The notes under the pieces are model-generated. The model ran no database searches and had not been told where the DNA came from. It saw only the letters and a list, made by a program, of their open reading frames with translations. Below are positions 1-8,056 of a stretch of 64,000 bases of DNA, in pieces (within the stretch, counting starts at the first letter, position 1; each line of letters begins with the position of its first letter). The translations under genes were made by a program, and so were the position numbers. This DNA comes from Flavonifractor sp. An306. GTDB lineage: Bacteria; Bacillota; Clostridia; Oscillospirales; Oscillospiraceae. The stretch lies in assembly GCF_002159455.1 (NCBI RefSeq), contig NZ_NFIQ01000008.1, forward strand, positions 1 to 64,000. The letters are read 5' to 3'.

Positions 1-2
1 GC

Positions 3-320
3 GCACTCCCTCTCATCTACACAGGACTCTCCAGCGGCCTGCGGCAATGTGAACTCATCACCTTGTCGTGGGCCGATTTTCATATCCGCTGCCGGTACAT
101 CCTCAAGGGCCAGCGCCTGCTGACCCTCAACAGCAGGGCAGAGCATCTCTTGGAGCGGATACCGGAAACCGGCTGTTATGTGTTCCTCAATCCCAAGACT
201 GGAGCGCCGTATCAGCTCCATGAGTTCTACTACCTCCACAAGCGGATACTCAAACAGGCGGGCCTGCCGTGGGTGGCCTTCCGGAACCTGCAGCGCCAGT
301 GCAGGGAGGTGGGGATATGA
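3..320 (+). CDS. Integrase-like protein, C-terminal part (5' end outside window)
   Basis: The reading frame is open from the window edge and carries the middle of a tyrosine-recombinase fold, including the box II arginine context SSGLRQCEL. It ends in FRNLQRQC where active enzymes have the His-x-x-Arg motif, so the protein stops before the catalytic His, Arg, His and Tyr. It is nearly identical to the end of the gene at 7346-8056, so this is a second copy of the same cassette. Its stop overlaps the start of the next integrase gene as ATGA, implying translational coupling. It probably acts as a partner or regulator rather than a recombinase, but that is inference. The length outside the window cannot be seen. 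Confidence 0.7.
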   Translation, partial: ALPLIYTGLSSGLRQCELITLSWADFHIRCRYILKGQRLLTLNSRAEHLLERIPETGCYVFLNPKTGAPYQLHEFYYLHKRILKQAGLPWVAFRNLQRQCREVGI

Positions 321-703
321 CGCTGAGAGAGTACATTCTCCGCTGGCAGGAGGTCTATGACAAGAACCATAGCCGTCCGACCACATACGCAGCTCATGGC
401 TACATCTTCAAGAACCACATCCTCCCCGGCCTGGGGAAGATCCCGATCTCTGAATTGACCGCAGAACAGGTGGGAGACTTTCTGGAGGAGCGACGGCGAT
501 TTGGCGGCCACCGTCCGGAAAGCCCTGAATACCCAAGGCTGGGGGAGCATACCATGCGGCACATCCACCGACTGCTCCAGCAATGCCTGGATCAAGCGAT
601 GCGGGATGGCTTAATAGCGGAAAATCCTGCCCGATCGTTTCGCTACCCCAAGCCCAAGAAGGTCAGCGCCAATGTACTGACGCCAGCAGAAGTGGAGGAC
701 TAA
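317..703 (+). pseudogene. Tyrosine integrase truncated after its N-terminal domain
   Basis: The 128-residue product starts MTLREYILRW at an ATGA overlap with the preceding gene. It matches the first ~128 residues of the 322-residue integrase at 8053-9021, that is the SAM-like core-binding domain. After codons for EVED the match stops at about 700, and the sequence continues with the tail of a MobC/RHH-type gene like the one at 19134-19553. The whole catalytic domain is missing. The cut was therefore made by a deletion that fused two distant parts of an element, not by a point mutation. It is almost surely inactive as a recombinase. Confidence 0.75.
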
Positions 704-779
704 CGTGAAAAAGACCAACGGCAAGGTATCGCTGGTGCAGAAGCTGTGGGAGCTGGAGGATGACCCATGGCAAGACTGA
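702..779 (+). pseudogene. 3' remnant of the RHH/MobC-like relaxosome gene
   Basis: The frame starting at 702 reads NVKKTNGKVSLVQK and ends WQD-stop. This parallels the last 27 or so residues of the protein at 19134-19553 (NVKKTNGRVSLEQR ... WQD-stop), including the overlap of its stop with the relaxase start. The first four fifths of the gene are gone, replaced by the truncated integrase. Without this accessory protein, element 1 probably needs one in trans to be mobilized; this is inference. Confidence 0.6.
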
Positions 780-2725
780 TCGTCAAAAGCCCGTATATCA
801 AATGCGGCGGCGGACAGAGCGCGGGCGGATACATGAAGTACATCGCCACGCGGGAGCGGGTGGAGATCATCCCGGATGATCGTCTGCCCACACGCAAGCA
901 GGAGCAGCTCATCACAAAACTGGTAAAAGATTTTCCTGACACAAAAGATTTGCTAGAGTATGAAAGCTATACGCAGCACCCCACCAAAGCCAGCGCCTCG
1001 TCCCTCATCACGCTGGCCCTGGAGGAGAACTGGTCCCAGGTTCAATCCTCGGAGGGATATGCCAGGTACATCGCGACCCGTCCCCGGGCAGAACGTCTGG
1101 GTGACCACGGGCTGTTCGGTGACGAGGACAGTGTGGATCTGGACAAGGCAATGTCGGAGCTGGAGCACTACACCGGAAATGTGTGGACGCACATCATCTC
1201 CCTCCACCGGGAGGATGCTGAGCGCCTGGGCTATGACAATGCCCAGGCGTGGCGTTCTCTCCTGCGCACACACCGCAACGACATCGCTGCCGCTATGAAT
1301 ATCAACCCCCAGGACTTCCGGTGGTACGCTGCCTTCCACGATGAAGGGGAGCATCCTCACGTGCACATGATGGCGTGGTCAGCAAATCCCAAGCAGGCAT
1401 ATCTGTCCAGAGATGGTATCCGGCAGATCAAGTCTACGCTCACCAATCAGATCTTCAAACAGGAGATGCTCCACCTCTATGAGCAGAAGTCTGAAAGCCG
1501 GGACGAACTGGTGCGGGAGACCCGGAAGGCCATGCTGGAGCTGTCCCGGCAGATGAGCGAGTCGGTCTGTGAGCATCCTGAAGCAGAGCGGATGATGCTA
1601 AATCTTTCCCAGCAACTTGGCGATGTAAAGGGCAAGAAGTCCTATGGCTATCTTCCAAAGCAGATAAAGCGACAGGTCGATGAGATCGTAAACCAGATGG
1701 AACACCTGCCTGTTGTGGACAGGTGCTATCAGAAGTGGTGGGAGCTGCAATGCAAAGTGAATGACTTCTACTCCGAGAGAGCGCGGCAGCGCCCGCCGCT
1801 CTCCGAACGGAAAGAGTTCCGTGCCGTCAAGAATGCGGTGATTCAGGAGGCCGAGCACATCCGGCTGAACCATATCTCTTTCGAGGACAGAGATATGGAG
1901 GACTACGGTGACTGGGTGGATGAGGGGACGCTCACCTGGACATGCCGGGAGCTGCGGAGAATCATTGAAAATGAGGCGTTCCCGTTGGAAGAACGGGACG
2001 AGGCCGCCGAAAGACTGGAGCTGCTGGCGGAGATGGGTGATCCCTATGCCCAAACCTTCCTGGGGCAGATGTACCGGGATGGCGGTTTGCTGATTCCTGA
2101 TGCGGAGAAGGCCAGGCACTGGCTGGAGCAGGCGGCGAAGCGTGAACTGCCTCAGGCTCAGTATGCGCTTGGAAAACTGCTTCTCTCCGACGACCCAGAT
2201 GTACACGATCCCAGCGAAGGCATCCGGTGGCTGAACGCGGCGGCGCAAAACGGGAACGACTACGCCGCCTACGCCCTGGGCAAGGAGCATCTGAGGGGTG
2301 AGCACGTACTTAAAAATGCGGATAGGGCGGCGGAGTATTTCCGGCAGGCTGCAGAGGCACAGAACCCCTGGGCGCAGTATCTGCTGGGCAAGCTGTACCT
2401 GATGGGGGAGGGGGTGGAACAGGATCAGGAGGTTGCCTATGGATGGTTCCAAGCTGCGGCAATGCAGGGGCACACCTATGCACAGTTTTTCAAGGAACGC
2501 ATGGAACAGGGCCAGCCTGGGCCGCCCGGCCTTCTGCTTTCTGCCACACAGCTCCTCCACCACATGGGCAACATCTTCCGGGACAATGTGCCGGAGGATT
2601 CCACAAGCACGGGGCTGCACATTGACCACAAGCGGCTTCAGGCGCTCCAGGAAAAGCGGATTGCCCTGGGCCACAGGCCGGATGACCATGTGGAGGAGCA
2701 AAATATGGGTGGTATGACCATGTAA
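767..2725 (+). CDS. MobP3-type relaxase with C-terminal Sel1 repeats
   Basis: A 652-residue relaxase that would nick the transfer origin and lead the DNA strand into a recipient. The N-terminal half holds the three-histidine metal site in HPHVHM (H196, H198, H200), in a context (YAAFHDEGEHPHVH) typical of MobP3 relaxases of Firmicute elements. Residues ~415-575 hold Sel1/TPR-like repeats (AQYALGKL, AAYALGKE, AQYLLGKL) that should bind a protein partner. The C-terminus keeps the tail KRIALGHRPDDHVEEQ, also seen in the relaxases at 19541 and 41234. ATG 767 overlaps the end of the MobC remnant. The gene is intact although its upstream neighbours are deleted. Confidence 0.85.
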   Translation: MARLIVKSPYIKCGGGQSAGGYMKYIATRERVEIIPDDRLPTRKQEQLITKLVKDFPDTKDLLEYESYTQHPTKASASSLITLALEENWSQVQSSEGYARYIATRPRAERLGDHGLFGDEDSVDLDKAMSELEHYTGNVWTHIISLHREDAERLGYDNAQAWRSLLRTHRNDIAAAMNINPQDFRWYAAFHDEGEHPHVHMMAWSANPKQAYLSRDGIRQIKSTLTNQIFKQEMLHLYEQKSESRDELVRETRKAMLELSRQMSESVCEHPEAERMMLNLSQQLGDVKGKKSYGYLPKQIKRQVDEIVNQMEHLPVVDRCYQKWWELQCKVNDFYSERARQRPPLSERKEFRAVKNAVIQEAEHIRLNHISFEDRDMEDYGDWVDEGTLTWTCRELRRIIENEAFPLEERDEAAERLELLAEMGDPYAQTFLGQMYRDGGLLIPDAEKARHWLEQAAKRELPQAQYALGKLLLSDDPDVHDPSEGIRWLNAAAQNGNDYAAYALGKEHLRGEHVLKNADRAAEYFRQAAEAQNPWAQYLLGKLYLMGEGVEQDQEVAYGWFQAAAMQGHTYAQFFKERMEQGQPGPPGLLLSATQLLHHMGNIFRDNVPEDSTSTGLHIDHKRLQALQEKRIALGHRPDDHVEEQNMGGMTM

Positions 2726-2794
2726 GCGGCGCAGAAAATGAGCCGCAAAACAAAGAATAAAATCCCTTCCACGAGAAGGGTAGAAAGGAATTTG

Positions 2795-3013
2795 ATGAAA
2801 CGATCCAAGTACAACTCTTTTAACGAACTTCCCCTGATGCTGACCGTGCAGGATGTGGCCGATGTGCTGGGTATCGGGCTGGCCCATGCCTACGAGGTGG
2901 CTCACCGGCAGGATTTCCCCACCATCACCCTGGGCAGCCGGATCATCGTCCCACGTGATAAGTTCATGGCGTGGATTGAGGAGCAGTCGGCCAAAAAGAC
3001 GGAAATATTTTAG
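2795..3013 (+). CDS. xis: Excisionase-like HTH protein (Xis)
   Basis: A 72-residue MerR/excisionase-type DNA-binding protein: LTVQDVADVLGIGLAHAYEV forms the helix-turn-helix and SRIIVPRDKFMAWI the wing. It sits just upstream of the integrase, as excisionases do, and should bend attachment-site DNA and favour excision. I chose ATG 2795 because it follows AGAAAGGA at good spacing; the longer reading from 2738 has no ribosome site and overlaps a repeated intergenic motif. A near-identical gene lies at 21570-21788. The product ends only ~56 bases before the integrase, so the two are probably co-transcribed. Confidence 0.8.
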   Translation: MKRSKYNSFNELPLMLTVQDVADVLGIGLAHAYEVAHRQDFPTITLGSRIIVPRDKFMAWIEEQSAKKTEIF

Positions 3014-3062
3014 TGGCTATTTCAAAGATTCTGTGGTATTTGTTTGTGTTGCAAAAGGAGGG
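3014..3062 (+). promoter_or_regulatory. Conserved extended -10 promoter and leader before integrase
   Basis: GTGGCTATTTCAAAGATT followed by TGTGGTATTTG and AAAGGAGG stands between xis and int. The part TGGTAT matches an extended -10 (TGnTAT). Closely related sequences precede the coding regions at 7346, 9076, 21908, 35195 and 42798, always with the Shine-Dalgarno about 10-15 bases further on. The promoter function is inferred from this conservation. Confidence 0.45.
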
Positions 3063-3069
3063 ATGAGCA

Positions 3070-4299
3070 ATGGCAAAGAAACGGGCAAACGGCGAGGGCA
3101 GCATCCGCAGAAAGCCCAACGGCCGCTGGGAGGGCCGATACACCTTGGGGATTGATCCCGCCACCGGCCGGGCCATCCAGAAAAGCGTATCCGCCAAGAC
3201 ACGGGCCGAGTGCAAGGAGAAGCTGGACCGGGCCATCCGGGACAACCGGGGCATCCCGGTGAACCACAACGAGGACTATACGGTGGCGGAGTGGTGCCGG
3301 CTGTGGTTTGAAACCTACAGCAAGCCCGTGATCCGCCCCAACACCGCCAAGACCTATGTGAACAGCATCGAGAACCACATTATCCCGGCCATCGGAGGGG
3401 TCAAGCTCAAGCGGCTCGCCGCCATCCAGATCCAGAAGATGTACAACGATTCCAAGACCAGCGGGCGGGTGCAGCGGTTCGAGGCGCAGACCAACACAGA
3501 ATTGTCCGGCAGCACGGTGCGGCGCATCCACATGGTGCTTTCCTCGGCGCTGAAGCAGGCAGTCAAGGAGCGGATCATTCCCTACAACCCCTGCGACAAC
3601 TGCCGCATCCCGCCTAAGGAGAAAAAGGAGATGGCCATCATCCCGCCGGAGAAACTGGGGGTATATCTCAGCGAGGCGGAGAAGTACGGCGTCCTGCCCA
3701 TGTTCTTCCTGGAACTGTCCAGCGGCCTGCGGCGGGGGGAACTACTGGCACTCCGGTGGGACGACCTGAATGTGAAGGATCGTATCCTCTCGGTGAGCAA
3801 GCAGGTCACCCGGATTGACGGGGAGCTGGTGGTGACGGAGCCGAAAACCAAAAACTCCGTCCGCAAGGTGGCGCTGTCCCAGCAGGCCGTGGATATGCTG
3901 GTGAAGGAGCATGAACAGCACCCGGACAACCCCCTCCTGTTCCCGTCGCCCCGCACCGGCGGCTACTGGAGCCCGGACGCGGTGTCCAGGATTAACCGGA
4001 AGCTGCTGGCAAAGGCGGGCATTGAGGAGCGTGTTCGCTTCCATGATCTGCGCCATACTTTCGCCACGATGGCCCTCTCCAGCGGCGTGGATGTGAAGAC
4101 CCTGTCCAGTATGCTGGGCCACTACAGCGCCGGGTTCACCCTCGATACCTATACGCACATCACCAACGACATGCAGCGAGGCGCGGCGGAGAAGATCGGC
4201 GGCTTCATGGAGACGGCCACAGCCAAACCGGAACCGGAGCCGCCCGACCCGCCGGAGGGGAGCCGGTGTAAGGTGATACCGTTTGAGAAAGTGGGGTAA
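3070..4299 (+). CDS. int: Tyrosine site-specific integrase (element 1)
   Basis: A 409-residue Tn916-like integrase that should recombine the element with the tRNA-Pro target. The N-terminus (GEGSIRRKPNGRWEGRY) is the arm-binding AP2-like domain, residues ~60-170 the SAM-like core-binding domain, and the rest the catalytic domain. All expected active residues are visible: R221 in SGLRRGE, H325 and R328 in HDLRHT, H351 in LGH and the nucleophile Y361 in DTYTH. ATG 3070 follows AAAGGAGGGATGAGCA. A hairpin terminator comes directly after the stop. It is over 90 percent identical by eye to the integrase at 21908-23137, consistent with two related elements using one site. Confidence 0.93.
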   Translation: MAKKRANGEGSIRRKPNGRWEGRYTLGIDPATGRAIQKSVSAKTRAECKEKLDRAIRDNRGIPVNHNEDYTVAEWCRLWFETYSKPVIRPNTAKTYVNSIENHIIPAIGGVKLKRLAAIQIQKMYNDSKTSGRVQRFEAQTNTELSGSTVRRIHMVLSSALKQAVKERIIPYNPCDNCRIPPKEKKEMAIIPPEKLGVYLSEAEKYGVLPMFFLELSSGLRRGELLALRWDDLNVKDRILSVSKQVTRIDGELVVTEPKTKNSVRKVALSQQAVDMLVKEHEQHPDNPLLFPSPRTGGYWSPDAVSRINRKLLAKAGIEERVRFHDLRHTFATMALSSGVDVKTLSSMLGHYSAGFTLDTYTHITNDMQRGAAEKIGGFMETATAKPEPEPPDPPEGSRCKVIPFEKVG

Positions 4300-4307
4300 A
4301 ATAAATG

Positions 4308-4344
4308 AAGCCCAGGGGACGATACCTCGTCCCTTGGGCTTTAT
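4308..4344 (+). terminator. Rho-independent terminator after int
   Basis: AAGCCCAGGGGACGA and TCGTCCCTTGGGCTTT form a long stem with a 4-5 base loop followed by a short T/A-rich tail. It lies between the convergent int and EcsC-like genes and could stop transcription from either side. The integrase at 21908 has an analogous hairpin in the same place. Confidence 0.75.
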
Positions 4345-4373
4345 AATTTGAGGGTTAGCCATAAATCAAATGA

Positions 4374-5090
4374 TTAAAGAGTTGTGGAACATTCAAAGTC
4401 ATCTGCTACAATCTCGACTGCATCATCAGCGGAATCTTGATCGCAAGAGAAGTCTCCTTCAAAAAACCATTTGTACGCTCGAACACTTATGGCTTTGGTT
4501 TCTACTAAATCAAGGCCACCGCCGATAACAGCCCCAACACCGGGGACAAGCTTTCCCAAATTGATAATACCCTTACTTCCAAATTTCGTAATAAATCTAA
4601 ATCCTACTTTTTGGTTGATTTTGGTCAAAACTTTCCCGGGAATTTTCTTTATCAATCCGTTAGCAAACTTAACTCCGAACTTGATTCCCGCCTGTTTAAC
4701 CAATTTGTTTACGGATACACCAGCAAGGCAGGCATATACAAATGTCTGTGTTTGGTCACTATTCAGTTCAAAGCCAGCCATATATGCTGTGCAGGCGATC
4801 ATGCGCATTTGCACATATAAAACACTGCCGATATTGGCAGGCAAGGTAACAGGCATTGTAATAACTCCACCAAATCCGGTAATGAAGCCAGAGGTAGTGC
4901 ATTTGATAATTTGATTATTGATCATGGCCTTGCATGCCTGCTGCTTAGTGGGATATTTATCTAAATAGTTGTTGGCCAATTTCTCTACGGATGGGCTCAC
5001 ATAGGGAACGCCATTCAGACATTTTTCGTAGCAAGTATCAAGAAGAGCCATGATATCTTCTTGAGAAATACCTTTCTTGTCTTTGCTCAT
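4374..5090 (-). CDS. EcsC-like membrane-associated cargo protein
   Basis: The 238-residue product resembles the EcsC family in its Gly/Ala-rich amphipathic stretches: TSGFITGFGGVITMPVTLPA around residue 70, and GIINLGKLVPGVGAVIGGGLD near the C-terminus. EcsC-family function is poorly understood, and several members are toxin- or defence-linked cargo of mobile elements. ATG 5090 has a good site (AGGTGGAG, 5-base spacing); an in-frame GTG at 5096 sits inside that site. It is read convergently with int from a promoter at the inner edge of the conserved att block. Base composition is clearly more AT-rich than the backbone genes, so the cargo was probably acquired separately. Confidence 0.6.
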   Translation of the reverse strand: MSKDKKGISQEDIMALLDTCYEKCLNGVPYVSPSVEKLANNYLDKYPTKQQACKAMINNQIIKCTTSGFITGFGGVITMPVTLPANIGSVLYVQMRMIACTAYMAGFELNSDQTQTFVYACLAGVSVNKLVKQAGIKFGVKFANGLIKKIPGKVLTKINQKVGFRFITKFGSKGIINLGKLVPGVGAVIGGGLDLVETKAISVRAYKWFFEGDFSCDQDSADDAVEIVADDFECSTTL

Positions 5091-5152
5091 AAACACTCCA
5101 CCTCAAGGCTGATTCCCTGAACTCAGAATGCGCCCGTTCTGTTTTCAAAGTT

Positions 5153-5181
5153 ATTATATGGGAAATAGATAAAAAACTCAA
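5153..5181 (-). promoter_or_regulatory. Leftward promoter at inner edge of att block
   Basis: On the minus strand TTGAGT (5181-5176), a 17-base spacer and TATAAT (5158-5153) make a sigma-70 promoter reading into the EcsC-like gene at 5090. The second att block has the same TTGAGT-17-TATAAT arrangement at 26642-26614, reading into a different cargo gene. In both, the -35 lies inside the conserved block. Confidence 0.7.
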
Positions 5182-5432
5182 GAATTTGTCGTATCCACAA
5201 CGAGAAAACAGCGGTCACACCAATTAGGGATGGGTTAGGGATTTGGCGGTTTCGGCGGCTATCCTTGCTCGTGCTCTCGCCGCTTTTTTGCTCCTAAAAC
5301 CGTCGCTGAACAGCAATCGTCCAAATCACAAAAGCAAAACAAAAAACGCAGGAAAACCGCCTAAAACGGCGGTTTTTCTGCGAAAGATGGTCGGAGTGCG
5401 GGGACTCGAACCCCGGGCCTCCTGCTCCCAAA
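5159..5432. repeat. Conserved att-flanking block, left copy, ending in a tRNA-Pro 3' half
   Basis: About 260 bases match 26620-26893 with scattered substitutions. The last 45 bases (5388-5432) are identical to 26849-26893, which is the 3' half of the tRNA-Pro gene from anticodon loop to CCA. This is the att core left at the junction of two tandem elements. The block also holds a GC-rich hairpin with flanking A/T runs (around 5353-5377), matching the tRNA terminator in the other copy. No protein gene is supported between 5182 and 5788; the open frames there cross the att core and tRNA sequence. Confidence 0.85.
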
Positions 5433-5788
5433 TGTGTGTCTGAACCTTCATCCGCCACTTTTCCGCCCTCTTTGGCCCTTTCCTCTGCTTGGGCAGTTCC
5501 TCTTTAGAACTCTTTTGCCCTGCTTGTTTCAAGAAACCCTTTCGTCTTTTGGGATTTGTGTGGGATTGGATTCTGTGTATTAAAAGATGTTCCGCCCGGT
5601 TTGAGGGGGAGATGACAGGCCAATCACCTCAAAACAGTGACGCAGGAATTGCGCCGCATAAACAAAGAATAAGCCCCTGGTGCGGGACACGTTCTCCCAA
5701 AAAACGAAAAATATGTATTCAGGCCCAACAACTCGCTCATAAAATGTGCAGAAGAAAAGAAAACTCGCTCATTTTTTTGCGATTTCGA

Positions 5789-5817
5789 TTGATTTCTCCA
5801 TCGGGTATCGGTATAAT
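5789..5817 (+). promoter_or_regulatory. Sigma-70 promoter of the DUF4143 ATPase gene
   Basis: TTGATT (5789-5794), 17 bases, TATAAT (5812-5817). It lies 23 bases upstream of the ATG at 5840, with GGAGGTGGG in between. Confidence 0.75.
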
Positions 5818-5839
5818 AGTGGCGAAGGAGGTGGGTGAA

Positions 5840-7180
5840 ATGCTCTATTTAAAACGAAAGATCGATGCATTCCTGGCCGAATGGAAGGCGAACCCTGACA
5901 GAAAGCCGTTGATCGTCAAGGGGCCCCGACAGGTGGGGAAAACCGAGTCGATCAAGCGGTTTGGAGAGATGAATTACCAGAGTGTGATCACCATCAACTT
6001 CGTGGAAGAACCAAAGTATAAAATGATCACAGCGGACGGATATAGGGCAGATGACATCATCAAGAATATCTCCAGAATGGACCCATCCAAACGGTTTATT
6101 GAGGGCGAAACACTGATATTCTTTGATGAGCTGCAAGAGTTTCCGGAAATTGCAACAGCGCTGAAGTTCTTCAAAATCGACGGCAGATTCGATGTGATCT
6201 GCAGCGGCTCCATGCTGGGCATCAATTACCGGAAAATCGAGAGCAACAGCGTGGGCTACAAGTCTGACTACGAGATGTTCTCGTTGGATTTCGAGGAATT
6301 CCTGTGGGCCAAAGGCTATGACGATACCTTCATCGAAGATATGCTGGAGCATATGCGAAATCTCACGCCCTTCAACGAGGTACAGATGTCGGTGTGCAGC
6401 TCCCTCTTCCTTGACTACTGCATCCTGGGAGGAATGCCCGCTGTTGTTCGTGAATTCATTGTAAAAGGTACCTTTGAAGGGTCGCTTGAGATACAGAGAC
6501 AGTTGATTGCGGACTACAAGGAGGACATTCGCAAATATGCCGAGGGCATCGACCAGACCAGGATCTTGAATGTATTCAACCACATTCCCGTGCAGCTTGC
6601 CAAGGACAACAAGAAGTTTCAAATCTCCAAAGTTGCCTCCGGCGCTCGCTTCCGTGACTATAGAGGATGTGTGGAATGGCTGGATGATGCGGGAATGGTC
6701 AATATCTGCTACTGCCTGAATTTCCCGGAACTGCCGCTGCAGGGCAACTATGACGATACCAAGTATAAAATCTACTTTGCCGACAGCGGCCTGCTTGTGG
6801 CCATGCTGGACGAAGAAGCGCAGGAGGATCTGCGGACCAACAAAAATCTCGGCGTCTATAAGGGCGCGCTTTACGAAAATGTGGTTGGCGAAGCACTGGT
6901 CAAGGCGGGATACAAACTCTATTACTATAAACGGGACGATTCTACGCTGGAACAGGATTTCTTCGTCCGAACGGCAAGCGCCCTGATCCCTGTTGAGGTG
7001 AAGGCCAAAAACGGGACTGCCAAGTCCATGAGGACCCTGATCAGCAGTGAGAAGTATGCGGATATTCACTGCGGCATTAAGTTCACCGGCGGAAACATCG
7101 GATATAGTGATAACATCTATACCTTCCCCTACTTCTGCGCTTTCCTGCTGAAACGCTATTTGGCTGGAGCCAATATCTGA
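5840..7180 (+). CDS. AAA-type ATPase with C-terminal DUF4143 domain
   Basis: A 446-residue protein of the ATP-binding/DUF4143 family, common in anaerobe genomes but of uncertain function. Walker A is GPRQVGKT near residues 28-35, and Walker B is LIFFDELQE. The C-terminal DUF4143 region contains LEQDFFVRTASALIPVEVKA, which fits a PD-(D/E)xK nuclease-like fold (D, then ExK). ATG 5840 was chosen because of GGAGGTGGG just upstream and a strong promoter at 5789; the longer frame from 5489 runs through the att junction. It is the first gene inside element 2 and stands alone, so it is best seen as left-end cargo, perhaps a defence or toxin-like ATPase. Confidence 0.8.
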   Translation: MLYLKRKIDAFLAEWKANPDRKPLIVKGPRQVGKTESIKRFGEMNYQSVITINFVEEPKYKMITADGYRADDIIKNISRMDPSKRFIEGETLIFFDELQEFPEIATALKFFKIDGRFDVICSGSMLGINYRKIESNSVGYKSDYEMFSLDFEEFLWAKGYDDTFIEDMLEHMRNLTPFNEVQMSVCSSLFLDYCILGGMPAVVREFIVKGTFEGSLEIQRQLIADYKEDIRKYAEGIDQTRILNVFNHIPVQLAKDNKKFQISKVASGARFRDYRGCVEWLDDAGMVNICYCLNFPELPLQGNYDDTKYKIYFADSGLLVAMLDEEAQEDLRTNKNLGVYKGALYENVVGEALVKAGYKLYYYKRDDSTLEQDFFVRTASALIPVEVKAKNGTAKSMRTLISSEKYADIHCGIKFTGGNIGYSDNIYTFPYFCAFLLKRYLAGANI

Positions 7181-7345
7181 TCCCGAATCGAATTCTTGTC
7201 ATATGATAAGTATATGACAAGAAAGTCAACAAGCGGCATCGTTCGGGAGCGGTCATTCTTCTGCAAACATTAAACATTCCACTCTTTCCAGTGGCTATTT
7301 CTCTCTTTCTGTGGTATTGTTCGGTTGCCAAAAGGAGGCGACGAT

Positions 7346-8056
7346 ATGCAGAAAGAACCTAACCTCACGGTGGGCCAGTGGTGCGACCGCTGGTTCTGCG
7401 AGAACCAGGGCAGATGGAGCGGCAGCACCGTGGGCGGATACCGCAACCTGATCTACCGCCACATTCTCCCCGGAATCGGGGGTATCCCGCTGGTGGAACT
7501 GTCAGAATGCACCGTCACCAGCTTCTATGACAGCCTGCGGAGCCAGGGACTCAGCGCCAGAAGCGTCTGGTGCGTCCATCTGCTCCTGCGGCGCTGTATG
7601 GATGAAGCGGCCCGCGACCAGCGCATCCCTTACAACCCGGTGCGGCTCTGTCAGGAGCCACAAGCAGAAGCGTATCAAACAACTCCCTTGCGCCTGGGAC
7701 AGCTCCAACGGTACCTGAACGCAGCGGAACAACTGGGCGCACTCCCTCTCATCTACACAGGACTCTCCAGCGGCCTGCGGCAATGTGAACTCATCACCTT
7801 GTCGTGGGCCGATTTTCATATCCGCTGCCGGTACATCCTCAAGGGACAACGCCTGCTGACCCTCAACAGCAGGGCGGAGCATCTGCTGGAACGGGTACCG
7901 GAAACCGGCCGCTATGTGTTCCTCAACCCCAAGACCGGAGCACCGTACCAGCTCCACGAGTTCTACTACCTCCACAAGCAGATTCTGAAACAAGCGGGGC
8001 TTCCGCGGGTGGCCTTCCGGAACCTGCAGCGCCAGTGCATGGAGGTGGGGATATGA
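7346..8056 (+). CDS. Integrase-like protein lacking the catalytic C-terminus
   Basis: The 236-residue product has a SAM-like N-terminal domain (LTVGQWCDRWFCENQGR) and the start of the tyrosine-recombinase catalytic fold, including the box II arginine in SSGLRQCEL. Where HxxR is expected it reads FRNLQRQC and stops a few residues later, so the His/Arg/His/Tyr set is absent. The same form exists at 3-320, which argues for a conserved shortened protein and not a random mutation. I chose ATG 7346 after AAAGGAGGCGACGAT. Its stop overlaps the next gene's ATG (ATGA). It may pair with that integrase as a non-catalytic subunit or directionality factor; this is inference. Confidence 0.75.
   Translation: MQKEPNLTVGQWCDRWFCENQGRWSGSTVGGYRNLIYRHILPGIGGIPLVELSECTVTSFYDSLRSQGLSARSVWCVHLLLRRCMDEAARDQRIPYNPVRLCQEPQAEAYQTTPLRLGQLQRYLNAAEQLGALPLIYTGLSSGLRQCELITLSWADFHIRCRYILKGQRLLTLNSRAEHLLERVPETGRYVFLNPKTGAPYQLHEFYYLHKQILKQAGLPRVAFRNLQRQCMEVGI

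Noticed and set aside
5243-5443. Short open frame ending in the left att core
   Set aside because: It runs through the tRNA-derived core and terminator hairpin; the matching frame at 26704 runs through the tRNA gene itself.
7804-8052. Longer N-terminus for the second integrase of the pair (start before 8053)
   Set aside because: The extension overlaps the first gene in another frame; ATG 8053 overlaps the upstream stop as ATGA, as in the other copy at 317.
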